Below are positions 16,672 to 25,369 of a stretch of 64,000 bases of DNA, piece after piece. The stretch is from assembly GCF_002102255.1 (NCBI RefSeq), contig NZ_LQPH01000086.1, forward strand, positions 1 to 64,000. The letters run 5' to 3'. A model generated the notes under the pieces. It was given only the letters and a program-made list of their open reading frames with translations, was not told the DNA's origin and searched no databases. Within the stretch, counting starts at the first letter, position 1. Each line of letters starts with the position of its first letter. This DNA comes from Mycobacterium nebraskense (GTDB lineage Bacteria > Actinomycetota > Actinomycetes > Mycobacteriales > Mycobacteriaceae). Position numbers and translations under genes: made by a program.

Positions 16672-17481
16672 ATGACCACATCCAAGATCGCCACGCTGCC
16701 CGGCTACGAAGAGTTTGCGCCGTGGCTGCTGGTGGAGAAGCGCGGCAACGTCCACGTCGTGAGCATCAACCGGCCCGAGGCGTTCAACGCCGTCAACGAA
16801 CAGGTCCACCACGCGTTCGCCACGATCTGGCGGGTGCTGACTGCCGACGACGACGTACGGGCGGTGGTGACGACCGGTGTCGGTAAGGCGTTCTCGGCCG
16901 GCGGCGACATGGTGATGTTCGGACGCCTGATTGATGACGCGGTGGCGCGCCAGTTCCAGATCACCGAGGCCCGCACGGTGTTCCTGGAGGTGATCAACTT
17001 CCCCAAGCCGCTGGTGTCGGCGGTCAACGGCCCGGCTGTCGGGCTCGGCTGTTCGATCGCGTTGCTGAGTGACTTCCTCGTGATGGGGGAGAGCAGCTAT
17101 CTAGCCGATCCGCACGTCGCGGTCGGGTTGGTGGCCGGGGACGGTGGCGCGGCGATGCTGCCGCTGCTGATCGGCCTGATGAAGGCCAAAGAGTATGTGC
17201 TGCTGGGGGATCGGATCACCCCGGCGATCGCAGACAAGCTGAACCTTGTCACCAAGGTGGCCACCGATGACACCGTGCTCGACGAGGCGCTCGCGATCGG
17301 GGAGCGACTCGCCGGTCTGCCGCCTCAAGCACTGCGCGCCAGCAAGGTTGCGATGAACATGCACCTGTCGCGGGCCGCGCTCGGCGTGCTGGAGTACGCG
17401 CTGGCCGAGGAATACACGTCGTTCTCGACCCCGGAGTTCAAGGAGCGGGTCGCCGCGTTCCGGGCGCGCTCGAAGAAGTAG
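16672..17481 (+). CDS. Enoyl-CoA hydratase/isomerase family protein
   Basis: This 269-residue crotonase-fold protein has oxyanion loops FSAGGDM and NGPAVGLGCSIAL. The usual catalytic Glu position in the following helix reads ADPHVAVGLVAGDGGA, so it relies on the Asp of GDGGA, a pattern common in mycobacterial EchA proteins. It likely hydrates or isomerises an enoyl-CoA. It begins 12 nt after the thiolase and ends 25 nt before the convergent thioesterase. The same Asp-type motif (MPDGGAS) is seen in the hydratase at 62529. Confidence 0.85.
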   Translation: MTTSKIATLPGYEEFAPWLLVEKRGNVHVVSINRPEAFNAVNEQVHHAFATIWRVLTADDDVRAVVTTGVGKAFSAGGDMVMFGRLIDDAVARQFQITEARTVFLEVINFPKPLVSAVNGPAVGLGCSIALLSDFLVMGESSYLADPHVAVGLVAGDGGAAMLPLLIGLMKAKEYVLLGDRITPAIADKLNLVTKVATDDTVLDEALAIGERLAGLPPQALRASKVAMNMHLSRAALGVLEYALAEEYTSFSTPEFKERVAAFRARSKK

Positions 17482-17506
17482 CTCGAGGGGCCGGCGCGGG
17501 AATCAG

Positions 17507-18331
17507 TCAGCGGTAGGCGGTCACTCGCGCGGTGATCGCCACCTTGCCGTCGTCGCCGATGGCCTGCGCGTCGCTCACACCGGTGTTGCGGCCTATCCGC
17601 ATCGTCGTGCCCTCATAGCGGGATTCGGTGCCGGCGAAAAACGGACGAAGAAAATTCACTCGCAGCGAGCCGGTCTGCAGCAGACCTTCGGAGGGGTCCC
17701 GGTTTACCGCCGCCGAGGCCGCGAGCTCCAGGCCGGCGGCGGCGACACCCCCGTGCACGATATCGATGTCGTTGTTCAGGTTGCGGTCGACACGCTGCGC
17801 CAGCACCGTCGCCGGACCGTCCTGCGCAATGTGCACCGCCATCAGGTCGGCGAAAGAGGTCTCGCCCGACCGGCGCAGCGTCTCCGGCCGTTGCTGGGGG
17901 ACGACGTCGCCGGCGTGGATGAAGAACGACCGCACTATGCCGGTGCCGATAACCATGCCGCGATAGGTCAGTGTGCAGATTCCCAGCGACGTGGCACCCA
18001 GTGGACCCGCCGAGTGCGCGCTGGCCAGCACCGTGCCGTCGAGGTCACCGACGTCGGGGCTGAGGTCCATCGACAGCTCGCTTGACACCGTCCACTGGCC
18101 CGGCTGTCTGCGGTAATGGTTGACGATCCCGGCAGCGGCGTCGACGAGGATCGCCAAGGGGCCCACAGTGGGAGCGCCGGTGTACGGATTGCGGAATCGG
18201 TGCATCGGCATCGACAGCACGGCGGTGGCCTTGGCCGGATGTGATTCGACGTATTCGATACCGAACCGGACCTGAATCGAGTCGGGTGTCTCGAGATCGT
18301 GCTGGTTTACCTCTTCGTCAACACCGGTCAT
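17507..18331 (-). CDS. Double-hotdog acyl-CoA thioesterase-like protein
   Basis: This 274-residue protein contains two hotdog-type halves. The second has the PaaI/TesB-like IVHGGVAAAGLELAA helix and a GSLRVNFLRPF strand; the first has VGPLAILVDAAAGIVNHY. Two halves in one chain form a pseudo-dimeric hotdog unit like TesB. It may release acids from CoA and so protect CoA pools or generate signals. Its start overlaps the GntR stop by ATGA, so regulator and thioesterase form one operon. An acyl-CoA-responsive GntR controlling a thioesterase is a coherent pairing. Confidence 0.78.
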   Translation of the reverse strand: MTGVDEEVNQHDLETPDSIQVRFGIEYVESHPAKATAVLSMPMHRFRNPYTGAPTVGPLAILVDAAAGIVNHYRRQPGQWTVSSELSMDLSPDVGDLDGTVLASAHSAGPLGATSLGICTLTYRGMVIGTGIVRSFFIHAGDVVPQQRPETLRRSGETSFADLMAVHIAQDGPATVLAQRVDRNLNNDIDIVHGGVAAAGLELAASAAVNRDPSEGLLQTGSLRVNFLRPFFAGTESRYEGTTMRIGRNTGVSDAQAIGDDGKVAITARVTAYR

Positions 18332-19068
18332 TCGAGAAGGTCTACGACAGTGGACAATTCGGCCCCGGTCAGGACGAACTCCTCTGCCTTCTGCAGATGG
18401 CGCTTCCAGAGCTCGCCCGCCTTCTCGGCGTCGCCTTCCTTGATCATGTCCAGCACCATCCGGTGGGTTTTCGCCGAGCGGCGGACCGCCTGCTCGGCGC
18501 GCGTGCCCTTGGTGGGCTGCAGCGACCGGTTGGCCTTCTCGATGATGTGATGCAGCATGTCGCTGACGATTTGCAGGGTGCTGTTGCCGGACAACCGCGC
18601 GATTGCCGCGTGGAAGTCGGTGAGCTGATCGACGGCTTCGCTGCCGGGATTCAGCTGCGATTCGCGTTCGACGATCTGCTCGAGTTCGGCGATCACCTTG
18701 GGATTGCGGTCCTTGGCCAACTGCTCGACCATCGGAACCTCGAGCGTTACTCGTGCGTCGTAGACGTCCTTCACCGTGACGCCTTCGTATTCGAGGATCA
18801 AGCCGGCGTAGCGGGCGAGTGTTTCGCGCCGGGGGCGGGTGACGCGGGCCCCGCCGCGTACCCCACGCTGAACCTGAATCAGCGACTCCGATTCGAGCAC
18901 GCGGAACGCTTCCCGCAGTGTTGGCCGGGACACGCCGAAACGCTCCATCAGCTCCGATTCCGGCGGCAACATGGTGCCTTCGGTGATCTCGCCGCGGATA
19001 AACATCCGCCGCAGCACCGTGGCCACCCGATCGGCCATCTTCGGTTCTCGAAGACTGGTGACCTCCAT
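18328..19068 (-). CDS. GntR/FadR-family transcriptional regulator
   Basis: This 246-residue FCD-type GntR regulator has the winged helix at about residues 10-75 (FGVSRPTLREAFRVLESESL). The helical ligand domain has TDFHAAIARLSGNSTLQIV and THRMVLDMI plus RHLQKAEEF, the usual positions of metal-binding His residues. A perfect CTAACC-N8-GGTTAG palindrome lies 35 nt upstream (19104-19123), which is well placed for autoregulation. The gene is followed without a gap by the thioesterase and lies downstream of the three-ACAD operon on the same strand. It is related in sequence to the GntR at 525. Confidence 0.9.
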   Translation of the reverse strand: MEVTSLREPKMADRVATVLRRMFIRGEITEGTMLPPESELMERFGVSRPTLREAFRVLESESLIQVQRGVRGGARVTRPRRETLARYAGLILEYEGVTVKDVYDARVTLEVPMVEQLAKDRNPKVIAELEQIVERESQLNPGSEAVDQLTDFHAAIARLSGNSTLQIVSDMLHHIIEKANRSLQPTKGTRAEQAVRRSAKTHRMVLDMIKEGDAEKAGELWKRHLQKAEEFVLTGAELSTVVDLLE

Positions 19069-19103
19069 TGCAACCTCCGCCGCTATGCGAATATGCGAAT
19101 TAA

Positions 19104-19123
19104 CTAACCATTTAGCAGGTTAG
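19104..19123. promoter_or_regulatory. GntR operator candidate, CTAACC-N8-GGTTAG
   Basis: A perfect 6-bp inverted repeat with an 8-bp spacer lies 35 nt upstream of the GntR start at 19068. Symmetry, AT-rich flanks and position fit an autoregulatory operator. Assignment to this regulator is inference. Confidence 0.5.
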
Positions 19124-19132
19124 CCGAACTAG

Positions 19133-19145
19133 CCGGTTGAACCGG
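19133..19145. promoter_or_regulatory. Second palindrome between ACAD and GntR genes
   Basis: CCGGTT-G-AACCGG is a perfect inverted repeat 32 nt beyond the ACAD stop at 19178 (minus-strand reading) and 65 nt before the GntR start. It may be a weak terminator for the ACAD operon or a second regulator site; the loop of one base is too small for an ordinary RNA hairpin without opening the stem. Confidence 0.3.
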
Positions 19146-19177
19146 GAATTGGCGACCGTCAGTTAGCAACGTCACCC

Positions 19178-20320
19178 TTAATACCCCATCGCCCGTCCCA
19201 TGAGGTCCTTCATGATCTCGGTGGTGCCCGCATAGAGCCGCTGCACCCGCGAGTCCCGCCAGAGCCTGGCCACTTCGTACTCGTTGATATAGCCGTAGCC
19301 GCCGTGCAGCTGCAGGCATCGGTCGATAATCTCCCACTGGACTTCGGAGGTCCACCATTTCAAGCCTGCGGCATCTTGATCGGACAATGTGCCGTCATTG
19401 ACCGAGAGCACGCATTGATCGAGATAAGTTTGTGCGGCGTCGAGTTTGGTCTGCATTTCGGCGAGGAAGTGCCTATTGACCTGAAACTTGCCGATTGGCT
19501 GCCCGAACGCGGTGCGCTCCGACGCGTAGGTCTTGGTCAGGTCGAGCGCACGGCGGGCGGCGGGCAGCGCGTAGCAGGCCACGCCGACCCGCTCGCTGGG
19601 CAGGTTGGAGACCAGATGATAGAAGCCGCGGTTGAGCTCTCCCACCAGGTTCTCCTTGGGCACCTTGACATCCTCGAAGAACAATTCGGCAGTGTCGGCG
19701 GAGTATTGGCCGATTTTGTCGAGCTTGCGGCCGCGAGTGAAACCCTCCATCCCGTCCTCGATCATCAGCAGGCTGATGCCCTTATGCCGGGCGGAAGGAT
19801 CGGTCTTCACGGCCGTCAGCACCAGCTTGGACAGCAGGCCGTTGCTGATAAAGGTCTTCTGGCCGTTGACCACCCAGTGGTCGCCCTCGTCGCGCGCGGT
19901 GGTCTTGATGCCGGCCAGGTCGGACCCGGCCGCGGGTTCGGACATCGCGATGGACCCGATGTACTCGCCGGAGACGAACTTGGGCAGCCAGCGTTCCTTC
20001 TGCTCCTCGGTGGTCAGATCGTTCAGGTACGGCACCAGGATGTCGTTCTGCACGCCGAGGCCGATGCCGACCGAGCCGGTGAGGAACATCTCCTCGGAGA
20101 CGATCTGATTGAACCGGAAGTCCTTGACGCCGAGCCCGCCGTACTTTTCGTCGAACTCCCAGCCGATCAATCCGTGTTCGCCTGCGGCCAGCCAGGCCTC
20201 ACGGCTCACCTTGCCGTCGCGTTCCCACTTCTCGACGTTGGGCACGCATTCGCGCTCGAAGAAGCTCCTGGCGGTGGCCCGGAACTCGTCGTGGATCTCC
20301 TCGAAAATGTTGCGGCGCAT
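19178..20320 (-). CDS. Acyl-CoA dehydrogenase (short/medium-chain type)
   Basis: This 380-residue ACAD is complete. It has SEPAAGSDLAG for FAD and substrate, VNGQKTFISNG, AFGQPIGKFQ, and the C-terminal catalytic Glu in LHGGYGYINEYEVAR (about residue 347), followed by AGTTEIMKD. Unlike the heteromeric ACADs around it, it has the MCAD-type active site and should work as a homotetramer. ATG 20318-20320 with AGGGAAG upstream is preferred to a longer frame. It is a close paralogue of the ACAD at 61376 (same length, same GFYHL..NLPSER segment). It ends the 22552-19178 operon, 10 nt after the beta-type ACAD. Confidence 0.92.
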   Translation of the reverse strand: MRRNIFEEIHDEFRATARSFFERECVPNVEKWERDGKVSREAWLAAGEHGLIGWEFDEKYGGLGVKDFRFNQIVSEEMFLTGSVGIGLGVQNDILVPYLNDLTTEEQKERWLPKFVSGEYIGSIAMSEPAAGSDLAGIKTTARDEGDHWVVNGQKTFISNGLLSKLVLTAVKTDPSARHKGISLLMIEDGMEGFTRGRKLDKIGQYSADTAELFFEDVKVPKENLVGELNRGFYHLVSNLPSERVGVACYALPAARRALDLTKTYASERTAFGQPIGKFQVNRHFLAEMQTKLDAAQTYLDQCVLSVNDGTLSDQDAAGLKWWTSEVQWEIIDRCLQLHGGYGYINEYEVARLWRDSRVQRLYAGTTEIMKDLMGRAMGY

Positions 20321-20330
20321 GTACTTCCCT

Positions 20331-21350
20331 CTACTCGGCTGTCTCGTCGGCCCACGTGACGACGGCGGGCAGCGCACGGCCGGTGGCCCAGCCCTCGTCG
20401 GAGTCCTCGAAGAGCCGCTCCGCGAGCAGCCCTTCGAGCTGGTCGTGTGACCCGCAGAGCGCGTCGACCTGGAATCCTCGAGTGACATAGCGGTGCAGGT
20501 CGTGCTCGGCGGTCAATCCGATCGCACCGCACACCTGCAGTGCCACGTCGCTGACGGCGCGGTGTGCCCGGCCCGCGGCGGCCTTGGCGGCCAGCGCCAA
20601 CAGTTCGCCGCCGTCTCGCCATGACTCGCCCAGCAGCGCCCGCGCGCCTGCCAGCACCGCCGAGGCATCGGCCAGTGCATGCCGCGGCGATTGGAATGAC
20701 CCGATCGGTGCGCCGAACTGGACACGCACGCTGACGTGCTCGACCGCGATGCGCAGCGCCCGCTCGGCCAGTTCCACCAGTTCGGTGGCCAGCGCCCGAT
20801 GGGCTGCGGTGACGGCTTGCTTCCATTCGGTGGAGGCCTCGATTAGCGGGACGTCAAGTGATCCGCTCGCCCGGGTCCAGTGCGCCGACACATCAAAGGT
20901 GTCCAGCCGCTGTCCGTCGAGTCGCGCTGCGTCGACCACGCCTACCGACACCGTGCCCGTCGACCCGGACACCGGCACCACGATCCGACCCTCCAGCGGC
21001 CCCAGGACGATGCCTGAGACCCGGTCAGCATCGGAACCCGCCACACAACCGGTGGACAGGTCGGGCAGCAGCACGTGATCCGCGGGACCGTCGAGCACTG
21101 CGGCCAGTTCGGCCAACACGATGCGGTCCAAGCAGTCCGTCAGGGCCAGTGATCTGCCTTGCGCGCGGAACAACAGCTCACCCGCCTGTACCGGGTACTC
21201 GGCCTCGATCTCCGACCAGCCCAACTCGGCCAGCCGCCCACCGATTGCCAGGTGCTCACCGGCGTTCTTGCCCGCCAGCTCCTCGAAGAGGCGAAACACC
21301 GCCTCCTCGACCATCTGCCACGACTCGTCGGGCGCCGGCGCGTTCCTCAT
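20331..21350 (-). CDS. Acyl-CoA dehydrogenase, beta-type subunit
   Basis: This 339-residue ACAD-fold protein has a degraded N-terminal domain but a conserved VRVQFGAPIGSFQSPRHALA FAD segment and QVCGAIGLTAEHDLH at the C-terminus. It lacks a TEPxxGSD loop, as expected for the partner of a heteromeric ACAD. ATG 21350 overlaps the stop of the alpha-type ACAD by 4 nt, so both are probably made in equal amounts. Substrate specificity of such pairs in mycobacteria is often for branched or steroid side-chain acyl-CoAs, but nothing here fixes it. Confidence 0.83.
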   Translation of the reverse strand: MRNAPAPDESWQMVEEAVFRLFEELAGKNAGEHLAIGGRLAELGWSEIEAEYPVQAGELLFRAQGRSLALTDCLDRIVLAELAAVLDGPADHVLLPDLSTGCVAGSDADRVSGIVLGPLEGRIVVPVSGSTGTVSVGVVDAARLDGQRLDTFDVSAHWTRASGSLDVPLIEASTEWKQAVTAAHRALATELVELAERALRIAVEHVSVRVQFGAPIGSFQSPRHALADASAVLAGARALLGESWRDGGELLALAAKAAAGRAHRAVSDVALQVCGAIGLTAEHDLHRYVTRGFQVDALCGSHDQLEGLLAERLFEDSDEGWATGRALPAVVTWADETAE

Positions 21351-22552
21351 CGTTTCTCCTTGGGCAGCCCGAGCAGGTGGTCGGCGATGATGCCGCGCTG
21401 CACTTCGGCGGTGCCACCCATCACCGTGGCGGCCCGCGAGTACCACCACTCGGCCCGCGCGGTGTCCAGTTCCGCGCCGCCACGGCCCGTGCCGGCGATC
21501 AGGTGCTCTCGCTCGATTTCCAGGATGAGGTCGTTGACCTCCTTCTCGGCGCGGCCGAACAGCAGCTTGTCGATGCTGCTATCGGCACCGACCGCCTCGC
21601 CCGCGGCCAATCGGCGCACGGTGGTGGCGGTGCGTGCCTGGGCGGCCGCCACGTCGACATACACCCTGGCGAAGCGCTGGCGTTGCGCGTCGGTAGCGCC
21701 GGCGGTCACCATGTGCTCACGCAATCGACCCAATTCGGTGAGCACCTTGTTGAGCACCGCGTAGCCGTACATGCCGCGTTCGTACTGCATCAGATGCATC
21801 GCCACGGCCCAGCCGCCGCCGACGTCGCCGACGACCCGCTCACCGTCGACCCGGACGTCGTCGAAGAACACCTCGGCGAGTTCGCGGCGTCCGCTGGCCA
21901 GCGCGATCGGGCGAATGGTGACGCCCGGTGCGTCGGCGTCGACCATGATCATCGTCAGCCCGCGGTGGCGGCTCTCGGGTGTCCCGGTCCGGACCAACGC
22001 CAACAGGCGCGTGGCGGTGGGCCCTTGGCTGGTCCAGATCTTCTGACCGTTGACGACGAACCCCCCGGCCCCGTCGTCGACCGCGCGGGTGCGCAGGCTG
22101 GCCAGGTCGCTGCCCGACTCGGGTTCTGAGAAACTTTGGCCCCACCACTCGACGCCGCTGAGGTAACCCGGCAGATACGCCGCGGCCAGACCGGGGGCGA
22201 ACTTCAACAGAGCGGGGCCGAGCGTCTCCAGCGTCCAGTGTTGGGCCGGAATGGGCAGCATCGCGTGGCCGAGTTCCTCGTAGTACACCGCACGGTGAAT
22301 CTCGTTGCCGCCCAATCCACCCGCGGCCTCCGGCCAGCCGTACCGGTTCCAGCCGTCGGCGTTCAGACTCGCCATCACCGTGGCGTCGTGCGCAAGTCCG
22401 TCCTCGGCGCTGGTGAACGCGGCCGCGCGCCACTCGTCGGCTGTCTTCAAATCACGCAGGTAACGTCGGAAGTCCTCGCGGTAGGCCGCGATGCTGGACA
22501 GGTATTCGAGGTGGCGACCGCTATGCAGGGCGCTATCGACAGGGGCGGACAA
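21347..22552 (-). CDS. Acyl-CoA dehydrogenase, alpha-type subunit
   Basis: This ACAD of about 401 residues has SEPESGSDLASL, VNGQKIWTSQGP, a LMQYERGMYGY helix-G Glu-Arg pair and the C-terminal VMGGTAEVQRGIIADHLLGLP signature. I place the start at TTG 22552, where GGAAGGG lies 6 nt upstream. The open frame continues to 22891, but that would overlap the divergent aldehyde dehydrogenase gene and the shared promoter. It leads a three-ACAD operon. The start call is the main uncertainty. Confidence 0.82.
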   Translation of the reverse strand: MSAPVDSALHSGRHLEYLSSIAAYREDFRRYLRDLKTADEWRAAAFTSAEDGLAHDATVMASLNADGWNRYGWPEAAGGLGGNEIHRAVYYEELGHAMLPIPAQHWTLETLGPALLKFAPGLAAAYLPGYLSGVEWWGQSFSEPESGSDLASLRTRAVDDGAGGFVVNGQKIWTSQGPTATRLLALVRTGTPESRHRGLTMIMVDADAPGVTIRPIALASGRRELAEVFFDDVRVDGERVVGDVGGGWAVAMHLMQYERGMYGYAVLNKVLTELGRLREHMVTAGATDAQRQRFARVYVDVAAAQARTATTVRRLAAGEAVGADSSIDKLLFGRAEKEVNDLILEIEREHLIAGTGRGGAELDTARAEWWYSRAATVMGGTAEVQRGIIADHLLGLPKEKR

Positions 22553-22609
22553 CTGCTGCCCTTCCGTTGGTTCTCGCGTCTCGCCAGCCGGAGCTGAATC
22601 CGCTAAACA

Positions 22610-22621
22610 GTTATCTATAAC
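22610..22621. promoter_or_regulatory. CTATAAC-containing palindrome, ACAD/aldehyde dehydrogenase promoter
   Basis: GTTAT-CT-ATAAC is an inverted repeat in the gap between the divergent starts at 22552 and 22668. It contains CTATAAC (22615-22621), the same heptamer that opens the 23-bp elements at 14223 and 35567. Beyond the heptamer the sequence diverges, though a CTAG follows where TTAG is seen in the others. It is a candidate third member of that site group. Confidence 0.45.
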
Positions 22622-22667
22622 AAGGTACACTAGCTCCACGTCGACAACTCTGCGAGAGGGAGTGCCA

Positions 22668-24161
22668 ATGACGGCTTCACCGGTCGCCGCCACAACTGTC
22701 CAGTTCAATCCCGAGGCCAGGCTTTTTATCGACGGCCGGCTGCGGGATTCGTCGACCGGTAAGACCGTCGACAACATCAATCCGGCTAACGAGGAAGTGC
22801 TCGGGCTAGCCACCGACGCCAGCGCCGAAGACATGGAGGAGGCCATCGCCGCTGCCCGGCGTGCGTTCGACTCCACCGACTGGTCCACCAACCACGAGTT
22901 CCGTCAACGGTGCCTGATGCAGTTGCACGACGCGCTGCAGGAGGAAGCCGAAGACATCCGCGCCGAGCTGATCGCCGAGGTCGGTGCGACGGTGGGGATG
23001 ACCCACATCGCACAGATGGGATGGCCGCTGGCCGACGCCATCCGGTGGCCGGCCCAGCTGATCTCGACCTTCCAGTGGGAGCGGATGCTCGATCAGGACG
23101 CGAAGATGGGCGTGCCGTACAACCGCGTCGTGGTCAAGGAGCCGATGGGTGTCGTCGGCGCGATCACCCCGTGGAATTTCCCGTTCGAGATCATCAGCAA
23201 CAAGGTGGGCCAGATCCTGGCCACCGGCAACACGATGGTGCTCAAGCCGGCCATGGAGACGCCGTGGAGCGCGCTGCGGTGGGGCCGGATCATCGCCGAG
23301 AAGACCGACATCCCGGCCGGTGTCGTCAACATCGTCCCTGCGTCGGATAACGACATCGCCCAGGTGCTCGCCACCGACCCGCGGATTGACATGGTCTCCT
23401 TCACCGGATCAACAGCTGTCGGCAAACTCATCCAGCGGCTCTCGGCCGACACCATGAAGCGCAACATGCTCGAGCTCGGCGGCAAGTCGGCGTACCTGAT
23501 ACTCGACGACGCCGACATGGGCATGGCGCTGCCCGGCTGTATCGGCGCACTGATGCATTCCGGACAGGGGTGTGCGCTGGCCACCCGGATGCTCGTCCCG
23601 CGTTCCCATTACGACCAGGCCGTCGAGGTCGCCTCCGCGACATTCGGCTCCCTGGCCGTCGGCGACCCTGCGGACCCGAATACCTTCTGCGGGCCGCTGG
23701 TCTCGGCCAAGCAACAGGCCCGGGTGCTGAACTACATCGAGATAGCCAAGCGTGACGGAGGCCGCGTCACCACGGGCGGCGGAGTTCCCGACGGCCTGGA
23801 CCGCGGATACTTCGTGGCACCGACCGTCGTTGCCGACGTCGCACCGGACCACACGATCTTCCAGGAGGAAGTGTTCGGGCCGGTGCTGTCCATCACGCCG
23901 TACGACGGAGGTGACGACGGCGCCGTCGAGATGGCCAACAACTCCACCTACGGCCTGGCCGGCGGCATCATGGGCTCCGACGAGCGCGCCATGGCCGTCG
24001 CCCGCCGCATCCGCACCGGCTCACTGATGATCAACAGCGGCATGTACTACGGCGCCGACGCCCCCTTCGGTGGCTACAAGATGAGCGGTATCGGCAGGCA
24101 GAACGGCATCGAGGGCTTCGAGCAGCATTTACAGACCAAGACGATCGGATACCCCCTGTGA
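22668..24161 (+). CDS. Aldehyde dehydrogenase (NAD(P)-dependent)
   Basis: This 497-residue ALDH-superfamily enzyme oxidises an aldehyde to the carboxylic acid. The cofactor segment is TPWNFPFEIISNK, the NAD loop is SFTGSTAVGK, the general base is the Glu of LELGGKS, and the nucleophile is the Cys of HSGQGCALATR. ATG 22668 has GAGGGAG upstream; an earlier in-frame start would overlap the divergent ACAD gene. It is first in an operon with a class III CoA-transferase (overlap GTGA), a VOC protein and an SDR. The likely route is aldehyde to acid, followed by CoA transfer. Confidence 0.93.
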   Translation: MTASPVAATTVQFNPEARLFIDGRLRDSSTGKTVDNINPANEEVLGLATDASAEDMEEAIAAARRAFDSTDWSTNHEFRQRCLMQLHDALQEEAEDIRAELIAEVGATVGMTHIAQMGWPLADAIRWPAQLISTFQWERMLDQDAKMGVPYNRVVVKEPMGVVGAITPWNFPFEIISNKVGQILATGNTMVLKPAMETPWSALRWGRIIAEKTDIPAGVVNIVPASDNDIAQVLATDPRIDMVSFTGSTAVGKLIQRLSADTMKRNMLELGGKSAYLILDDADMGMALPGCIGALMHSGQGCALATRMLVPRSHYDQAVEVASATFGSLAVGDPADPNTFCGPLVSAKQQARVLNYIEIAKRDGGRVTTGGGVPDGLDRGYFVAPTVVADVAPDHTIFQEEVFGPVLSITPYDGGDDGAVEMANNSTYGLAGGIMGSDERAMAVARRIRTGSLMINSGMYYGADAPFGGYKMSGIGRQNGIEGFEQHLQTKTIGYPL

Positions 24162-25369
24162 GCGACATCCTCAGCGGAATACGCGTCGTTGAGCTGGCGG
24201 CGTGGACTTTCGTTCCGGCCGCGGGCGCCGTGCTCGCCGATTGGGGTGCCGACGTCATCAAAATCGAGCACCCCGAGACTGGTGACCCGCAGCGTGGCCT
24301 GATCAGCTCCGGGATCGTCACCGGCGCAGGGGGAGTGAATCACTTCATCGAGCAACCGAACCGCGGCAAGCGCAGCATTGGGCTGGACACCTCGACCCCG
24401 GACGGGCTCGAGCTGCTGATGAAGCTGCTCGAAACCGCCGACGTCTTTGTCACGAATCTGCTGCCGGATTCGCGCCAGCGGATGGGGATTGACGTCGAGC
24501 AGGTGCGGGCGCGCAACCCCAAGATCATCTATGCCCGCGGTCACGGCTACGGCACCCGTGGCGACCTCGCCTCGCAGGGCGGCTTCGACCTGGCCGCCTA
24601 CTGGGCGCGCGGCGGCATCGGCGATGCCTATTCGGCCGGCGACGGCACCTACCCGCCGATTCAGCGACCGGCATTCGGCGACTCCTATGGCGGGCTGGCG
24701 ATCGCGGGCGGAATCGCCGCGGCCCTGGTGAAGCGCGAGCGCACCGGCGAACCGTCGGTGGTCGACGTGTCGCTGCTCAACGCCGCGATCTGGCAGTTGG
24801 GTCCGGACATCGTCGGATCAGGCGTCACCGGTCAGGACATCCCGAAGTTCAACCTCGACGAGATGCCCAACCCGGTGGCCAGCATCTACAAGACCCGCGA
24901 CAACCGGTTCATCGCCTTCGTGCTGCTGCAGGCCGACCGATTCTGGGCGGACTTCTGCACCCGGCTGGGCCGCACCGATCTGATCGAGGACGAGCGGTTC
25001 GCCAACGCGGTCGTGCGGTTCGGCAACCGTCAGGAGTGCATCGGCGAGTTGCGCAGCGCGTTCGAGTCCCAAGATCTCTCGCACTGGGAGAAGGCATTTG
25101 CCGGTTTCGACGGGGTGTGGGACGTCATGCACACCGCGCATGAGGTGCACAGTGACCCGCAGGTGATCGCGAATGGGTATCTGCCAAGGGTCACCGATGC
25201 AAACGACAACGAGTTCGCGCTGGCGGCCAGCCCCGTGCAGTTCGACGAGGCTCCGCTGGACCTGACGTGTGCGCCGGGCCACGGTGAGCACACCGACGCG
25301 CTGTTGGCCGAGTTGGGCTTCAGCGAAGAAGAGATCATCGAATTCAAAATCAATTCGGTTGTGCTGTAG
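24158..25369 (+). CDS. Class III (CaiB/BaiF) CoA-transferase
   Basis: This intact 403-residue family III CoA-transferase moves CoA between acids through a glutathione-like Asp-anhydride route. The N-terminus has LSGIRVVELAAWTFVPAAGA and ADWGADVIKIEHPETGDPQ. The central region has NPKIIYARGHGYG followed by QGGFDLAAYWARGG, where the catalytic Asp lies. The start GTG overlaps the aldehyde dehydrogenase stop. It probably activates the acid made by that enzyme. The first 39 residues are strikingly similar to the fragment cut by IS3 at 371-487, so the two were likely paralogues. Confidence 0.9.
   Translation: MSDILSGIRVVELAAWTFVPAAGAVLADWGADVIKIEHPETGDPQRGLISSGIVTGAGGVNHFIEQPNRGKRSIGLDTSTPDGLELLMKLLETADVFVTNLLPDSRQRMGIDVEQVRARNPKIIYARGHGYGTRGDLASQGGFDLAAYWARGGIGDAYSAGDGTYPPIQRPAFGDSYGGLAIAGGIAAALVKRERTGEPSVVDVSLLNAAIWQLGPDIVGSGVTGQDIPKFNLDEMPNPVASIYKTRDNRFIAFVLLQADRFWADFCTRLGRTDLIEDERFANAVVRFGNRQECIGELRSAFESQDLSHWEKAFAGFDGVWDVMHTAHEVHSDPQVIANGYLPRVTDANDNEFALAASPVQFDEAPLDLTCAPGHGEHTDALLAELGFSEEEIIEFKINSVVL

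Noticed and set aside
15658-16812. A 384-codon minus-strand frame opposite the thiolase
   Set aside because: The plus-strand thiolase has all catalytic motifs; the antisense frame shows no recognisable domain.
19304-20359. A 351-codon plus-strand frame opposite the ACAD at 19178
   Set aside because: Antisense shadow with low-complexity composition and no ribosome-binding site.
20858-22129. A 423-codon open frame on the plus strand opposite two ACAD genes
   Set aside because: Both ACADs on the minus strand have clear family motifs and coupled starts; the plus-strand frame has none.
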